Shown: positions 53,328 to 63,540 of the stretch, one piece after another
Numbering within the stretch: position 1 is the stretch's first letter
Layout: each line of letters starts with the position of its first letter
DNA from: Pseudomonadota bacterium
GTDB taxonomy: Bacteria; Pseudomonadota; Gammaproteobacteria; Steroidobacterales; Steroidobacteraceae
DNA: 63,572 nt
Direction of reading: 5' to 3'
Assembly (NCBI GenBank): GCA_023391815.1
Contig: JAEWAF010000108.1
Location: 1 to 63,572 of the forward strand
The notes under the pieces: model-generated
Database searches by the model: none
The model's input: only the letters and a program-made list of their open reading frames with translations
What the model was told of the DNA's origin: nothing
Position numbers and translations under genes: made by a program

Positions 53328-53341
53328 TCTCCAACTGGAGA
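53328..53341 (+). promoter_or_regulatory. Shine-Dalgarno-sequestering hairpin (riboswitch expression platform)
   Basis: TCTCC (53328-53332) and GGAGA (53337-53341) form a 5-bp stem with loop AACT. The right arm is the Shine-Dalgarno sequence of thiC, whose ATG is at 53347. Folding of this hairpin would hide the ribosome binding site when TPP is bound, pointing to translational control. No T run that would make a terminator is seen between 53262 and 53347. Confidence 0.6.
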
Positions 53342-53346
53342 GTCAG

Positions 53347-55116
<1,770 letters not shown>

Positions 55117-55121
55117 TCGAA

Positions 55122-56117
55122 ATGCGTGTCTCGATCATCGGTGCCGGCGTCGCGGGGATGACGTGTGCCGTCGAGTTCGCGGAGCGTGGCATCTCCACCG
55201 AAGTCTTCGAGCGGGCGGGTGCTTTCGGCCCGCACAATTGCTCTTGGTACGCGGGCGGCATGCTTGCACCTTGGTGCGAGTGTGATCATTCCGCAGATCT
55301 GGTGGCCACGTTCGGTGAGCAGAGCATCGCGTGGTGGAAAAAACGGGTGCCGTCGTTGGTACAACGGGGAACGCTGGTGCTCGCACATGGCCGACACAGT
55401 TCCGAGCTGATCGCACTCGGTCGTCGGACGAACCATTATGAATGGTTGGACGCGGGCGGCATCGGAGACCTGGAGCCCGCGCTCGGGAATCGCTTCCCCA
55501 AAGGGGTGTTCTTCAGAGATGAGGCGCACATCGATCCGCGCGAGGCGCTGCGGTCGCTGGCCGAGCGGCTCATCTCCCTCGGCGGGCGAATTCACTTTGA
55601 TGTTGCGTCGACGGCGAAGTCCGAGGGGGATCATCTCGTCGTGGATTGCACCGGGCTCGCTGCGAGGGAGACTCTGCGGGAGCTGCGCGGAGTCAAAGGT
55701 GAAATGCTGGTGCTGCGATCGAGGGACATCAAGCTCGATCGCCCGGTGCGATTGCTCGATCCGCGCGTTCCGGCCTACATCGTGCCGCGTTCGAACGGCG
55801 TATTCATGGTGGGTGCGACCATGATCGAGAGCGACGATTCGAGCCGAGTGACCGCGCGCTCGGTGTTGGAGTTACTGAGTGCGGCGTGTTCGTTACATCC
55901 AGCGTTCGCGGAGGCGGAGATCCTCGAGATGGGCTCGCAAGTGCGGCCGGCGTTTCCAGACAACATGCCGCGCATCGTCTGGCGCCGGGACCGCATTTAT
56001 ATCAACGGCTTTTTCCGGCATGGGTTTCTGCTTGCGCCGGCTTTCGCGCGGATGACGGCGGACGCCGTATTGAACGGTGAACCTTGTGCTCAGGTGGCGT
56101 ATGAAGATCATGCTTAA
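55122..56117 (+). CDS. thiO: Glycine oxidase ThiO-like FAD oxidoreductase
   Basis: A 331-residue DAO-family flavoenzyme. It begins with the dinucleotide-binding loop VSIIGAGVAGMTCAVEFAER (GxGxxG) and has YAGGMLAPWCE, DCTGLAAR and a C-terminal INGFFRHGFLLAPAFARMTA, which holds the second FAD contact. ThiO oxidises glycine to iminoacetate, the substrate for thiazole formation by ThiG in aerobic bacteria lacking ThiH. It starts 5 bases after thiC and overlaps thiS by 17 bases, which fits that role. Confidence 0.93.
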   Translation: MRVSIIGAGVAGMTCAVEFAERGISTEVFERAGAFGPHNCSWYAGGMLAPWCECDHSADLVATFGEQSIAWWKKRVPSLVQRGTLVLAHGRHSSELIALGRRTNHYEWLDAGGIGDLEPALGNRFPKGVFFRDEAHIDPREALRSLAERLISLGGRIHFDVASTAKSEGDHLVVDCTGLAARETLRELRGVKGEMLVLRSRDIKLDRPVRLLDPRVPAYIVPRSNGVFMVGATMIESDDSSRVTARSVLELLSAACSLHPAFAEAEILEMGSQVRPAFPDNMPRIVWRRDRIYINGFFRHGFLLAPAFARMTADAVLNGEPCAQVAYEDHA

Positions 56118-56298
56118 CGGTGTCGAGCGGGAGATTTCGGAAGCCGCCCTGGATCAAGCGCTTCGGGAGCTGGGCTATCGCGACAGCACCATCGCGACCG
56201 CCGTCAACGGGGAGTTCATTCCAAAAACGCAGCGTCTCGCCATCGTCCTCAGCGAGGGCGATCGCATCGAAGTCGTCGCTCCGATGCAAGGAGGATGA
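56101..56298 (+). CDS. thiS: Sulfur carrier protein ThiS
   Basis: A 65-residue ubiquitin-like protein (MKIMLNGVEREISEAALDQA) ending in the required Gly-Gly (PMQGG), on which a thiocarboxylate is built. It contains VNGEFIPKTQ and EGDRIEVVAPMQGG typical of ThiS. The start at 56101 lies within the end of thiO. The next gene, thiG, starts right after. ThiF, which adenylates the Gly-Gly end, is not in this cluster, so the organism must supply it elsewhere or use MoeB. Confidence 0.95.
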   Translation: MKIMLNGVEREISEAALDQALRELGYRDSTIATAVNGEFIPKTQRLAIVLSEGDRIEVVAPMQGG

Positions 56299-56299
56299 C

Positions 56300-57070
56300 G
56301 TGCTTGTTTACGATACAGCGCTGACTTCGCGACTTCTGCTCGGAACCTCGAGATATCCGTCGCCGGCGGTGTTGACCGAGGCGGTGAAGGCTTCGGGCAC
56401 CGACGTCGTGACCGTATCTCTGCGGCGCGAGTCGAGCAACGAACGGTCCGGGCAGGGATTCTTCTCGATCATCCGATCGCTCGGCGTACGGGTGCTGCCG
56501 AACACGGCCGGCTGTCATTCGGTCAAAGAGGCGGTCACGACGGCGCACATGGCGCGCGAAGTGTTCGATACCGCCTGGGTCAAGCTCGAAGTCATCGGCG
56601 ATCGCACGACGTTGCAACCAGACGTGTTCGGATTGGTGGAAGCGGCGAAGATTCTGTGCGACGAGGGTTTCCAGGTCTTTCCCTATACGACCGAAGACCT
56701 GGTCGTTGCCGACAAGCTGCTGGACGCGGGCTGTCGCGTGCTGATGCCTTGGGGCGCGCCCATCGGATCGGGGCAAGGCTTGAACAATGTTGCTGGCCTG
56801 CGCGCGATGCGCGCTCGATTTCCCGAGGTGCCGTTGATTGTGGATGCCGGGATTGGCGTGCCATCGCACGCGGCCCGAGCTTTGGAATTGGGAATGGATG
56901 GCGTGCTGATCAACACCGCGGTGGCTCGCGCCGGCGATCCTGTCGTGATGGCGCAAGCGTTTGCAGATGCGGTCAAGGCGGGCCACGCCGCTTTCGTTGC
57001 GCAGCCCATGCTTCCGAGCGACGTTGCGATTCCCTCGACGCCCGAGATTGGCCTGGCGCATCTGGTATGA
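56300..57070 (+). CDS. thiG: Thiazole synthase ThiG
   Basis: A 256-residue TIM-barrel enzyme making the thiazole phosphate of thiamine from deoxyxylulose phosphate, iminoacetate and ThiS thiocarboxylate. It has SRLLLGTSRYPSPAVLTEAV, VLPNTAGCHSVKEAV, WVKLEVIGD with the Schiff-base Lys, and MPWGAPIGSGQGL plus VDAGIGVPSHAARALE for phosphate binding. GTG 56300 is set by AAGGAGG 5 bases upstream. It overlaps thiE by 4 bases. Confidence 0.97.
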   Translation: MLVYDTALTSRLLLGTSRYPSPAVLTEAVKASGTDVVTVSLRRESSNERSGQGFFSIIRSLGVRVLPNTAGCHSVKEAVTTAHMAREVFDTAWVKLEVIGDRTTLQPDVFGLVEAAKILCDEGFQVFPYTTEDLVVADKLLDAGCRVLMPWGAPIGSGQGLNNVAGLRAMRARFPEVPLIVDAGIGVPSHAARALELGMDGVLINTAVARAGDPVVMAQAFADAVKAGHAAFVAQPMLPSDVAIPSTPEIGLAHLV

Positions 57071-57675
57071 AACTCGATCCGTTTTATCCGATCGTCGACG
57101 ACGCGCAGTGGCTGCGCAGGTTGCTGCCGATCGGTGTGAAGCTGGTTCAGTTGCGTATCAAAGATCGACCGGACGCGCAGATTCGAGGACAGGTGATTAC
57201 GGCCAAGGCGCTGTGTGCTCGCGCGGGCGCGACCCTGGTCGTCAATGATCATTGGCGGATCGCGCTGGACGAAGGATGCGACTTCGTGCACCTCGGGCAG
57301 TCCGATCTCGACGAGGCGGATGTGCCGGCGTTGAAGCGGGTGGGAGTTCGCATCGGCATCAGCACTCATAGTCACGAGGAGCTGGAGCGAGCGCTGACAT
57401 TCAGTCCCGAGTACGTGGCGCTCGGGCCGATTTATCCCACGACGTTGAAAGTCATGCCCTGGGCGCCGCAGGGACTGGCGCGGATCTCCGAATGGAAGCA
57501 GCGAATCTCGCCCATTCCTTTGGTGGCCATCGGTGGGCTGACGATTGAGCGTCTTCCCGGTGTGTTCAACGCTGGCGCCGATTGTGCGGCGGTCGTTTCA
57601 GATGTTCTTCGGCATGCGGAGCCCGAGATCCGAGCGCGCGAATGGATCGATTGCACACGCGAAGCGGTCGGATAG
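57067..57675 (+). CDS. thiE: Thiamine-phosphate synthase ThiE
   Basis: A 202-residue TIM barrel that joins the pyrimidine diphosphate to thiazole phosphate, giving thiamine phosphate. Visible are GVKLVQLRIKD, LVVNDHWRIALDEGCDFVHL, GQSDL, GPIYPTTLKV and the phosphate-binding VAIGGLTIERLPGVFNAGAD. Start ATG overlaps the thiG stop (ATGA). It is fairly short, but all active-site segments are present. Confidence 0.95.
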   Translation: MKLDPFYPIVDDAQWLRRLLPIGVKLVQLRIKDRPDAQIRGQVITAKALCARAGATLVVNDHWRIALDEGCDFVHLGQSDLDEADVPALKRVGVRIGISTHSHEELERALTFSPEYVALGPIYPTTLKVMPWAPQGLARISEWKQRISPIPLVAIGGLTIERLPGVFNAGADCAAVVSDVLRHAEPEIRAREWIDCTREAVG

Positions 57676-57678
57676 CGC

Positions 57679-58437
57679 ATGATAAACGTTGCTCACGTGT
57701 TGGTGATTGCCGGCACCGACTCTAGCGGCGGCGCGGGGTTGATAAGAGACATCCAAGTCATCACGGAAATGGGGGCTCGTGCATCGTGCGTGATCACTGC
57801 CGTCACGGCGCAAACGCACAGCGAGGTCGTGGCATCGTTCGTCCTCGCACCTGAGTTGGTGAGCCAACAGCTGCGTGCCGCGCTGAGCTCGAACGACATC
57901 CGCGCTATCAAGATCGGCATGCTCGGGAGCGGTCCGATTGTGCGAGCGGTGCTCGATGGGTTGCCCGATCGAAGCCAGATCCCGATCATCGTGGATCCGG
58001 TGTTCCGCTCGTCCTCCGGCGCGGGATTGCTCGATTCGGAAGGCATGCAATTGCTTCGCGATCACCTCTTGCCTCGATGCACGCTGGTGACGCCCAACTT
58101 GATCGAGGCGGCATCGCTGCTCGACGATCACGTTGCAAAAGACACTGCCGGGCAGACGGCGCAAGCGGAGGCGTTGCTGCGATTCGGCTCCGAAGGCGTT
58201 CTTCACAAGGGCGGGCACGGCACCGACGACGATTCCGTCGATGTGCTCGCGACCCGAACCAGGTCGCCGTGCTTGTTGAGCGCCAAGCGACTCGACGTAA
58301 GCATGCGCGGCACGGGATGCGCGCTCAGTTCGGCCATCGCTGCGTTGATGGCGTCGGGCGTCGCGATGGAGCCCGCCTGTCAGCGCGGCAAAACTTACGT
58401 TTACGACAAGCTGTTGGCCGCGAGATGCCCCGGTTGA
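57679..58437 (+). CDS. thiD: HMP/HMP-phosphate kinase ThiD
   Basis: A 252-residue ribokinase-fold kinase, phosphorylating hydroxymethylpyrimidine (phosphate). It shows VIAGTDSSGGAGLIRDIQVI, ITAVTAQTHSEV, KIGMLGS and the catalytic RGTGCALSSAIAALMASG (GTGC anion hole). The start is 3 bases after thiE. The N-terminal loop is GAGLIRDIQ rather than the common GAGIQADLK, a small family variant. It closes the thiamine operon. Confidence 0.95.
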   Translation: MINVAHVLVIAGTDSSGGAGLIRDIQVITEMGARASCVITAVTAQTHSEVVASFVLAPELVSQQLRAALSSNDIRAIKIGMLGSGPIVRAVLDGLPDRSQIPIIVDPVFRSSSGAGLLDSEGMQLLRDHLLPRCTLVTPNLIEAASLLDDHVAKDTAGQTAQAEALLRFGSEGVLHKGGHGTDDDSVDVLATRTRSPCLLSAKRLDVSMRGTGCALSSAIAALMASGVAMEPACQRGKTYVYDKLLAARCPG

Positions 58438-58464
58438 GACGACCACATCGGCTATAGTTCGCCG

Positions 58465-59787
58465 ATGACTTCTGCCTCTTTCGACGCACCTGCGGGCCGG
58501 ATCATCGGCTGGCGTGATGGGCGAGTGATCCGCGCGACCGGCATTCGTTACGCGCGAGCGCTGCGTTTTCAGCCGCCCGCACCGGAGCCCGCATCCTCGA
58601 CGGACATTCACGCCACCGGATGGTCGCCGGCTTGCGCCCAGGCCGATCATCCGTTCGGCATGGGCCTCATGAACTCCTCGCTGCGAACGCTGGCAACGAC
58701 GGAGGATTGCCTGCGTTTGTCGGTCACCGTGCCGGAGGACATTGCGCCCGGCGATCAGCGACCCGTGATGGTCTGGATTCACGGCGGGTCCTACGTGTTC
58801 GGCGCGGGTGACGCTGCAATCTACGATCCCAAGGCGCTGGTGGAGGAGCAGGGCGTCGTCGTTGTTTCCGTGACTTATCGTTTGGGATTGCTCGGATTCC
58901 TCGGCGGCGCCGCCGGGCGTGCCGCCAACTTGGGCCTGCTCGACATCATCGAAGCGCTACGTTGGGTGAAAGCAAACATCGTGGCGTTCGGCGGCGACGC
59001 GGACAGCATCACGCTGTTCGGACAATCCGCCGGCGGCGATGCAATCGCCCACTTGATGATCGCGGAAGGTGCGCAGGATCTGTTCCGACGCGCGATCATT
59101 CAAAGTGCTCCGCTGGGCATCAGTCTGGGCCGTCGCAAGATGACGGAAGCGATGATGAAGGTCGCGGCTCAGGTCGCACACGATGCGCCCACGGAAGATG
59201 TGATCGTCACGCAAGCTTCCGTCGTTTCAGCTTCGCAAGGTTTCGGCTGGCCGGCGAGCATGCCGTTCGGCACGCAGTACGGCCATCATCCGTTGCCGGC
59301 CGAGGAAGAAGTGGACGCGGCGTGGTCGCGATGTGCACGTCGCTTCGATGTATTGATTGGTTCGACGGCGGAGGAAGGCTCCTTCTTCATACCCATCATG
59401 GAGCCGCTGCGTAAGCTGGCCGCGCTGCCGTTGCTCGGCGAGATGGTTCGTCACATTGTTATCCGAACCATCACGCGCAAGGTGTACGCCCTCGCGGCCG
59501 ATCGTTTTGCACATCGGCACGCGCGTGCCGGTGGTCGCGCCTACGTTTACAAGATTCATTGGGGATCGAAGACGAACCGCCTGGGCGCGACGCACGCCAT
59601 CGATTTGCCGCTCTTGTTCGGTGACGAAGCGATCTGGCGGGATGCTGACTTGGTGGCCGGCCTCAGCTGGGCCGAAGTGCATGCGAGCGCGCGCAAGGTC
59701 CGTGCTTTATGGGCGTCGTTTGCGAGAACCGGCAGTTTGGAACCGGGCGCGATCGAGCCGACGCTGCTGAGTTACCGCAAGGCGTAG
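58465..59787 (+). CDS. Type B carboxylesterase-family hydrolase
   Basis: A 440-residue esterase. It shows the type B pattern PVMVWIHGGSYVFGAGDAAI (oxyanion hole), TEDCLRLSVTVP, the nucleophile elbow TLFGQSAGGDAIAHL (Ser in GQSAGG) and a C-terminal GATHAIDLPLLFG with the catalytic His. VSVTYRLGLLGFLGG is also typical. It has no signal peptide. It follows thiD by 27 bases and might be read through, but has no link to thiamine. It is somewhat shorter than classic 500-residue members. Substrate unknown. Confidence 0.9.
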   Translation: MTSASFDAPAGRIIGWRDGRVIRATGIRYARALRFQPPAPEPASSTDIHATGWSPACAQADHPFGMGLMNSSLRTLATTEDCLRLSVTVPEDIAPGDQRPVMVWIHGGSYVFGAGDAAIYDPKALVEEQGVVVVSVTYRLGLLGFLGGAAGRAANLGLLDIIEALRWVKANIVAFGGDADSITLFGQSAGGDAIAHLMIAEGAQDLFRRAIIQSAPLGISLGRRKMTEAMMKVAAQVAHDAPTEDVIVTQASVVSASQGFGWPASMPFGTQYGHHPLPAEEEVDAAWSRCARRFDVLIGSTAEEGSFFIPIMEPLRKLAALPLLGEMVRHIVIRTITRKVYALAADRFAHRHARAGGRAYVYKIHWGSKTNRLGATHAIDLPLLFGDEAIWRDADLVAGLSWAEVHASARKVRALWASFARTGSLEPGAIEPTLLSYRKA

Positions 59788-59914
59788 ACACGTCGAATCG
59801 AGCGGCTCCTCCCGGCACGCGCAGTGCCCGCTTGATTGCTCGTGCCCGTTATCGGGTTAGGCGCTGGCCGCGAGGTCGTGCTTCCCGATAGGATCTGGCG
59901 CGGAGGGTGGTGGC

Positions 59915-60361
59915 ATGAGCACTGCGGGCGACCTGCCAACGATTCATGCGGGACCGGACTTTGTGGGCGCGGTTCGATTACTGAACAGCGCCGACCTGCC
60001 GACGTCGGATTTGACTGAGGCGCACATGCGCCACTTCTTTTACGTAGGCTCGTCCACAATGCCGGTCGGCTTGGTTGGCCTCGAGTTCCACGGTCCCGAC
60101 GCTTTGTTACGTTCCCTCGTCGTTGCGCCGGAGCACCGCGCGCGAGGAATCGGTGTTCGTTTGGTGGAACGAGCCGAGACATACGGTCGCGCTCATGGCG
60201 CGACCGCTGTGTATATCCTCACGACGACCGCGGAACGTTTCTTTCGCGCCCGTGGCTACGTCACCGCGTCGCGCGAGCGGGCGCCGGTCGCGATCCGAGT
60301 CACATCAGAGTTTTCGTCGTTGTGTCCGGCAAGCTCGGCGTTCCTCGTCAAACGGCTCTGA
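59915..60361 (+). CDS. arsN2: ArsN2-like GNAT N-acetyltransferase
   Basis: A 148-residue GNAT-fold protein with an acetyl-CoA loop RSLVVAPEHRARGIGVRLVE. The C-terminal block AERFFRARGYVTASRERAPV, then FSSLCPASSAFLVKRL, is the pattern of ArsN2 proteins, which acetylate organoarsenicals and are usually found in ars operons. No arsR, arsC or arsB is nearby in this window, so it is a lone copy. It starts at 59915 after GGAGGG. Confidence 0.8.
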   Translation: MSTAGDLPTIHAGPDFVGAVRLLNSADLPTSDLTEAHMRHFFYVGSSTMPVGLVGLEFHGPDALLRSLVVAPEHRARGIGVRLVERAETYGRAHGATAVYILTTTAERFFRARGYVTASRERAPVAIRVTSEFSSLCPASSAFLVKRL

Positions 60362-60376
60362 GCGACCGCTCGCCGG

Positions 60377-60880
60377 CTACCAAAGCTTCCACCAGGGTTT
60401 GCGGGGCGCCTCATCAGTTATTTTAACGCCGGAGATACGAGTGCCTTGGGGAAGGTGGCGCGTCTGCTCGTGAATCTGGCCCCGGATATCTACAGCCACA
60501 ACGAAGTCGCAGATTTCGACGTTGTCATAGTCGATGGCCCCGCCAAGCGCAGGGTGTACCTTGAAATCGTAGCATTGGCCGGTGCCGAGCGACTTGCCTT
60601 CCCGGATGGCGCGGTCCACCAGGCCGCCCAATAGATAATGCTCCTGACCTTCAGGAGTGCAGAGCGCATCGAATAGATCTGTCCGAGTCGCGTGCGTTTG
60701 CTGGAGCTGTCCCTGCAGCGTGTCGAGATACCAGATCCCGGCCCTGTCCTCCAGAAAGATATCGCCAAAGGCGGAAGCGAGAATGGGCGTCTTGCCTTCG
60801 AGGTCGAGCCATTGCCACGCGTCCAGAGCGCGCATCAGCTCATCGGCGGTCGGAGTGATGGTGTATCGAGACTCTTGCAT
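60377..60880 (-). CDS. Tdi1/DUF1851-domain (T6SS immunity-type) protein
   Basis: A 167-residue soluble protein. Its centre, GKTPILASAFGDIFLEDRAG followed by IWYLDTLQGQL, and the block EGQEHYLLGGLVDRA match the DUF1851 domain, named for Tdi1, an immunity protein against a type VI DNase effector. No T6SS, VgrG or effector gene is near. It is an orphan immunity-like or housekeeping copy. Convergent with arsN2 by 15 bases. Confidence 0.7.
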   Translation of the reverse strand: MQESRYTITPTADELMRALDAWQWLDLEGKTPILASAFGDIFLEDRAGIWYLDTLQGQLQQTHATRTDLFDALCTPEGQEHYLLGGLVDRAIREGKSLGTGQCYDFKVHPALGGAIDYDNVEICDFVVAVDIRGQIHEQTRHLPQGTRISGVKITDEAPRKPWWKLW

Positions 60881-60942
60881 TGTTATTAGAGGAGGACATC
60901 CATTTCGAGCGAAGAGGCCGAGTTCCTAAACGCCGCGCCGTC

Positions 60943-61896
60943 TTATCCCCGCGCCCGCAAATGCAGCTCTCTTCTCTTGTAATCGATGATCAACGTATCC
61001 AGCAGGCCGATGATATCCATCCCGATCAGCAGGGCCGGGGTGTCCGTCATGTTCCAGGCGTCGAAGATATACATGTCGCCGAAGGTGACCTGCATGCCGC
61101 TCAGCGTGAGATCGCCGAGCTCGACCGAGGGGGCGAGGACGGTTTCGCCTTTCTGGGCGTCGAGGGTCACGCCGATGATGGTGTTCTCCACGCCTTGGCG
61201 TTTTCGCTTCGCGAGCGCCGCGCGCAGGGTGCTGTTGCCGATGGTGGATTGAGCGCCGGTGTCGAGCATCGCGCGAGTGCGGACACCGGCGAGTTTGACG
61301 TCGAACATGAGTAGGTGGCCGTAGCGCAGCTTCACCGGAATGCGGGTGTAGCCGTTGGCGCGGACCGGGCCGCTCGAGCGAAGGATGGAGATCTGGTCGT
61401 TTTTGAAATCGATGTGGATGCGTTTGTCGCCGAGCCCGTCCGCGCCCAGCACGCCCTCGGCGCCGCCGAACACGTCGGGGACGATGGCGACCTGGCGATC
61501 GCCCAGGAACAGGTCGCCGATCTCGATGCTGTTGACCTTGATGGCCGGGACGATGGAGCTACCGGTGGCACCCAGCACCTTGAGCTGATTCGTTCCCGCC
61601 GGGGTGCCGATCTTCTTGGCGAGCGAGGGAATGACCGCGGTCCGGTTGGCGCCGGTATCGAGCACCAGGCGATAAGGGCCTTTGCCGTTGATGTAGACCG
61701 GGGCCCAGACCCGGCCGATGCGATCTCTCAGGGTGGGCGCGACATAGCGCGGCTCGGGGGCGGCGACGACGACTTCTTCGACGTTCTCTGCGCTGGCGGC
61801 CGGTGGCGGCGGAGCGGAGGGGACGTCAACGTCATTCGCCAGACTCAACAGCGGCGTCAGCGATACCAGCGCGAACAAAAACAGACGCGGGGCCAT
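60943..61896 (-). CDS. Secreted retropepsin-like aspartic protease with two domains
   Basis: A 317-residue protein. A signal peptide (MAPRLFLFALVSLTPLLSLA) is followed by a Pro/Ala-rich linker (SAPPPPAAS). Two retropepsin-like domains follow, each with its own active-site motif: LDTGANRTAV in the first and LDTGAQSTIGNS in the second. Both have the catalytic Asp, so the pair could form the pepsin-like active site in one chain. The start at 61896 has GAGGA upstream; the frame extension to 61968 is not needed. Known relatives are clan AA proteases of unknown target in proteobacteria. It stands alone. Confidence 0.85.
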   Translation of the reverse strand: MAPRLFLFALVSLTPLLSLANDVDVPSAPPPPAASAENVEEVVVAAPEPRYVAPTLRDRIGRVWAPVYINGKGPYRLVLDTGANRTAVIPSLAKKIGTPAGTNQLKVLGATGSSIVPAIKVNSIEIGDLFLGDRQVAIVPDVFGGAEGVLGADGLGDKRIHIDFKNDQISILRSSGPVRANGYTRIPVKLRYGHLLMFDVKLAGVRTRAMLDTGAQSTIGNSTLRAALAKRKRQGVENTIIGVTLDAQKGETVLAPSVELGDLTLSGMQVTFGDMYIFDAWNMTDTPALLIGMDIIGLLDTLIIDYKRRELHLRARG

Positions 61897-62016
61897 ATCT
61901 TCCTCGACACCTTTCAGGCGCCCGACACCGTTCCGGCGCCAGTCTCCCCAATCCCCCCAGAACCCCATGAACTCTCCGAGTCGTCTTCGGCACCCGGTCG
62001 AATCCTAGCCTTGCGA

Positions 62017-63540
62017 TTAGAACATGTCCTCGGCCATTCGTTCCGAGCGTTGCGACCATTGGCCATTCCAATCCTCCGCTTCGTACCGGGTGGTCATCGG
62101 AAAGCCGGCCGGTCGGCGCTGCTCGAAGCGGTTGTCGTACTCGATTTCGGTCGCGTAGCGCGGCTCGCTGGCTGACAGGCTGCCGGCCGACAGGCTCCCG
62201 AAAATTCTCAAAGTTGCCGTACGGGGATGATCGATGTCGCGCACGACAAAGCGGCGACCGGCAAAAATGGCCGCATCCACCGTCAGGTCGCCCGGTCCGG
62301 TCGTGCCCGGCGAGGCGATTTCGATATAGCGGTCGCTGACCAAGCCCAGATAGTCGCGCGAGCTCGGGTCGCGGCGGGGGTCGTTGGCGTAGGTGAGATC
62401 GTCCTCGATCACGATCTTGGTCGGCGAATAGACCAGCATGTTGCCGGCCACCACGCCTTGCACGTACAGCGTCGAGCCGGCGTTGCCGACGAAGTACACC
62501 GGGTGCTCGGACGGCTTGTTCATATAGCCCGAGCCCGGCGCGTCCCGAGTGCGCCACATATAACTTCCATCCGCGAAGAAGCGGATGCGCGTGTCGTCGG
62601 TGAGCTCATGAATGCGAGCTTCCGGGTCGTACGGCGCCCAGGCGAACGGCTGCAGTGACTGCGGCAGATTGATGCGGTTGGTGCGTGTTTCTATGCCGCC
62701 CGCGAACATGTCCGATTGGCGTCCGCGGCCTCGCGCGGACATTTCGAAACTGCGCGCGGCAGTCGTGACTTTGCCCAGAAACTTCGGCCCGACCCGCGAA
62801 TCGTGGAATACGTTGAATTGAGAATTGCTGTGAAAACGGCCGACGATGACGTCGTCGTGCAGCTGGACCATCGGGTCCCATCGGTCCACCACCTGAGTGA
62901 ACTGCGAGAACGCGAGCCGCTTGAGCATGATGCGCGTGGACATCAGTTTGCCGTGATCGGACGCGCTGACTTCGGCGACGACCCGCTCGAGCGCGGTCCC
63001 GTCACGAGCCCGTTCCCAGACCATCTTGGCCGTGTACTGCTTGCCGTCCTGCTCCCATTGCAGCGGAGTTTCGGGCTTGTTTTGCAGCTCTTCGGCGAGC
63101 TTGGCGAGGCGTTGTGGAAGCGAGGTCTGTTCCTGGATCGAGGCCAGGAAGGTCACCTCCGGTTTGTCCACCACGGGGGTGACGGGAGGCATCGGCTCGG
63201 TTTCCACATCCGGCGGAGTCAGTTCCTCGTCGGCCGGCTGGCTGCGGACGGCCTCGGAAGCGGGCAGAGGCAGCTCGGGCAAGGTGGCCGAAATCTGCGC
63301 GGGCAGAGCCGAAGCCTGCATGGGCTCGATCGGCCGCAGCTCGACGCCTTCGGCGCGATCGACATCGGGCGCCTCGATCAGGACCAGCTGTGCGAACGAC
63401 TGATCGTTGGAGCCGATGCCATCCTGCTTGCCGCCCAGGACGAAAGCGACGATGAAAATCGTGAGGTGAAGCGCACCCGACGCACTGGCCGCGGCCGTGC
63501 GTTGCGCGTTCTTCGACTCGATAAGGCCAGAAAGCGCCAT
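62017..63540 (-). CDS. Large membrane-anchored hypothetical protein
   Basis: A 507-residue protein not assigned to a family. One N-terminal membrane helix (LHLTIFIVAFVLGG, about residues 24-37) is followed by a proline- and glutamate-rich stretch (residues 60-135, with TPPDVETEPMPPV). The long soluble part is rich in beta strands, and its right half (YLGLVSDRYIEIASP, FAGRRFVVRDIDHPR and YDNRFEQRRPAGFPMTTRYE) resembles the DUF4900/pilus-assembly-like style of proteins, but I am not sure. Start ATG 63540 follows AGGGGGG. It may be secreted-facing with an N-terminal anchor, perhaps a type IV pilus or envelope protein. Confidence 0.65.
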   Translation of the reverse strand: MALSGLIESKNAQRTAAASASGALHLTIFIVAFVLGGKQDGIGSNDQSFAQLVLIEAPDVDRAEGVELRPIEPMQASALPAQISATLPELPLPASEAVRSQPADEELTPPDVETEPMPPVTPVVDKPEVTFLASIQEQTSLPQRLAKLAEELQNKPETPLQWEQDGKQYTAKMVWERARDGTALERVVAEVSASDHGKLMSTRIMLKRLAFSQFTQVVDRWDPMVQLHDDVIVGRFHSNSQFNVFHDSRVGPKFLGKVTTAARSFEMSARGRGRQSDMFAGGIETRTNRINLPQSLQPFAWAPYDPEARIHELTDDTRIRFFADGSYMWRTRDAPGSGYMNKPSEHPVYFVGNAGSTLYVQGVVAGNMLVYSPTKIVIEDDLTYANDPRRDPSSRDYLGLVSDRYIEIASPGTTGPGDLTVDAAIFAGRRFVVRDIDHPRTATLRIFGSLSAGSLSASEPRYATEIEYDNRFEQRRPAGFPMTTRYEAEDWNGQWSQRSERMAEDMF

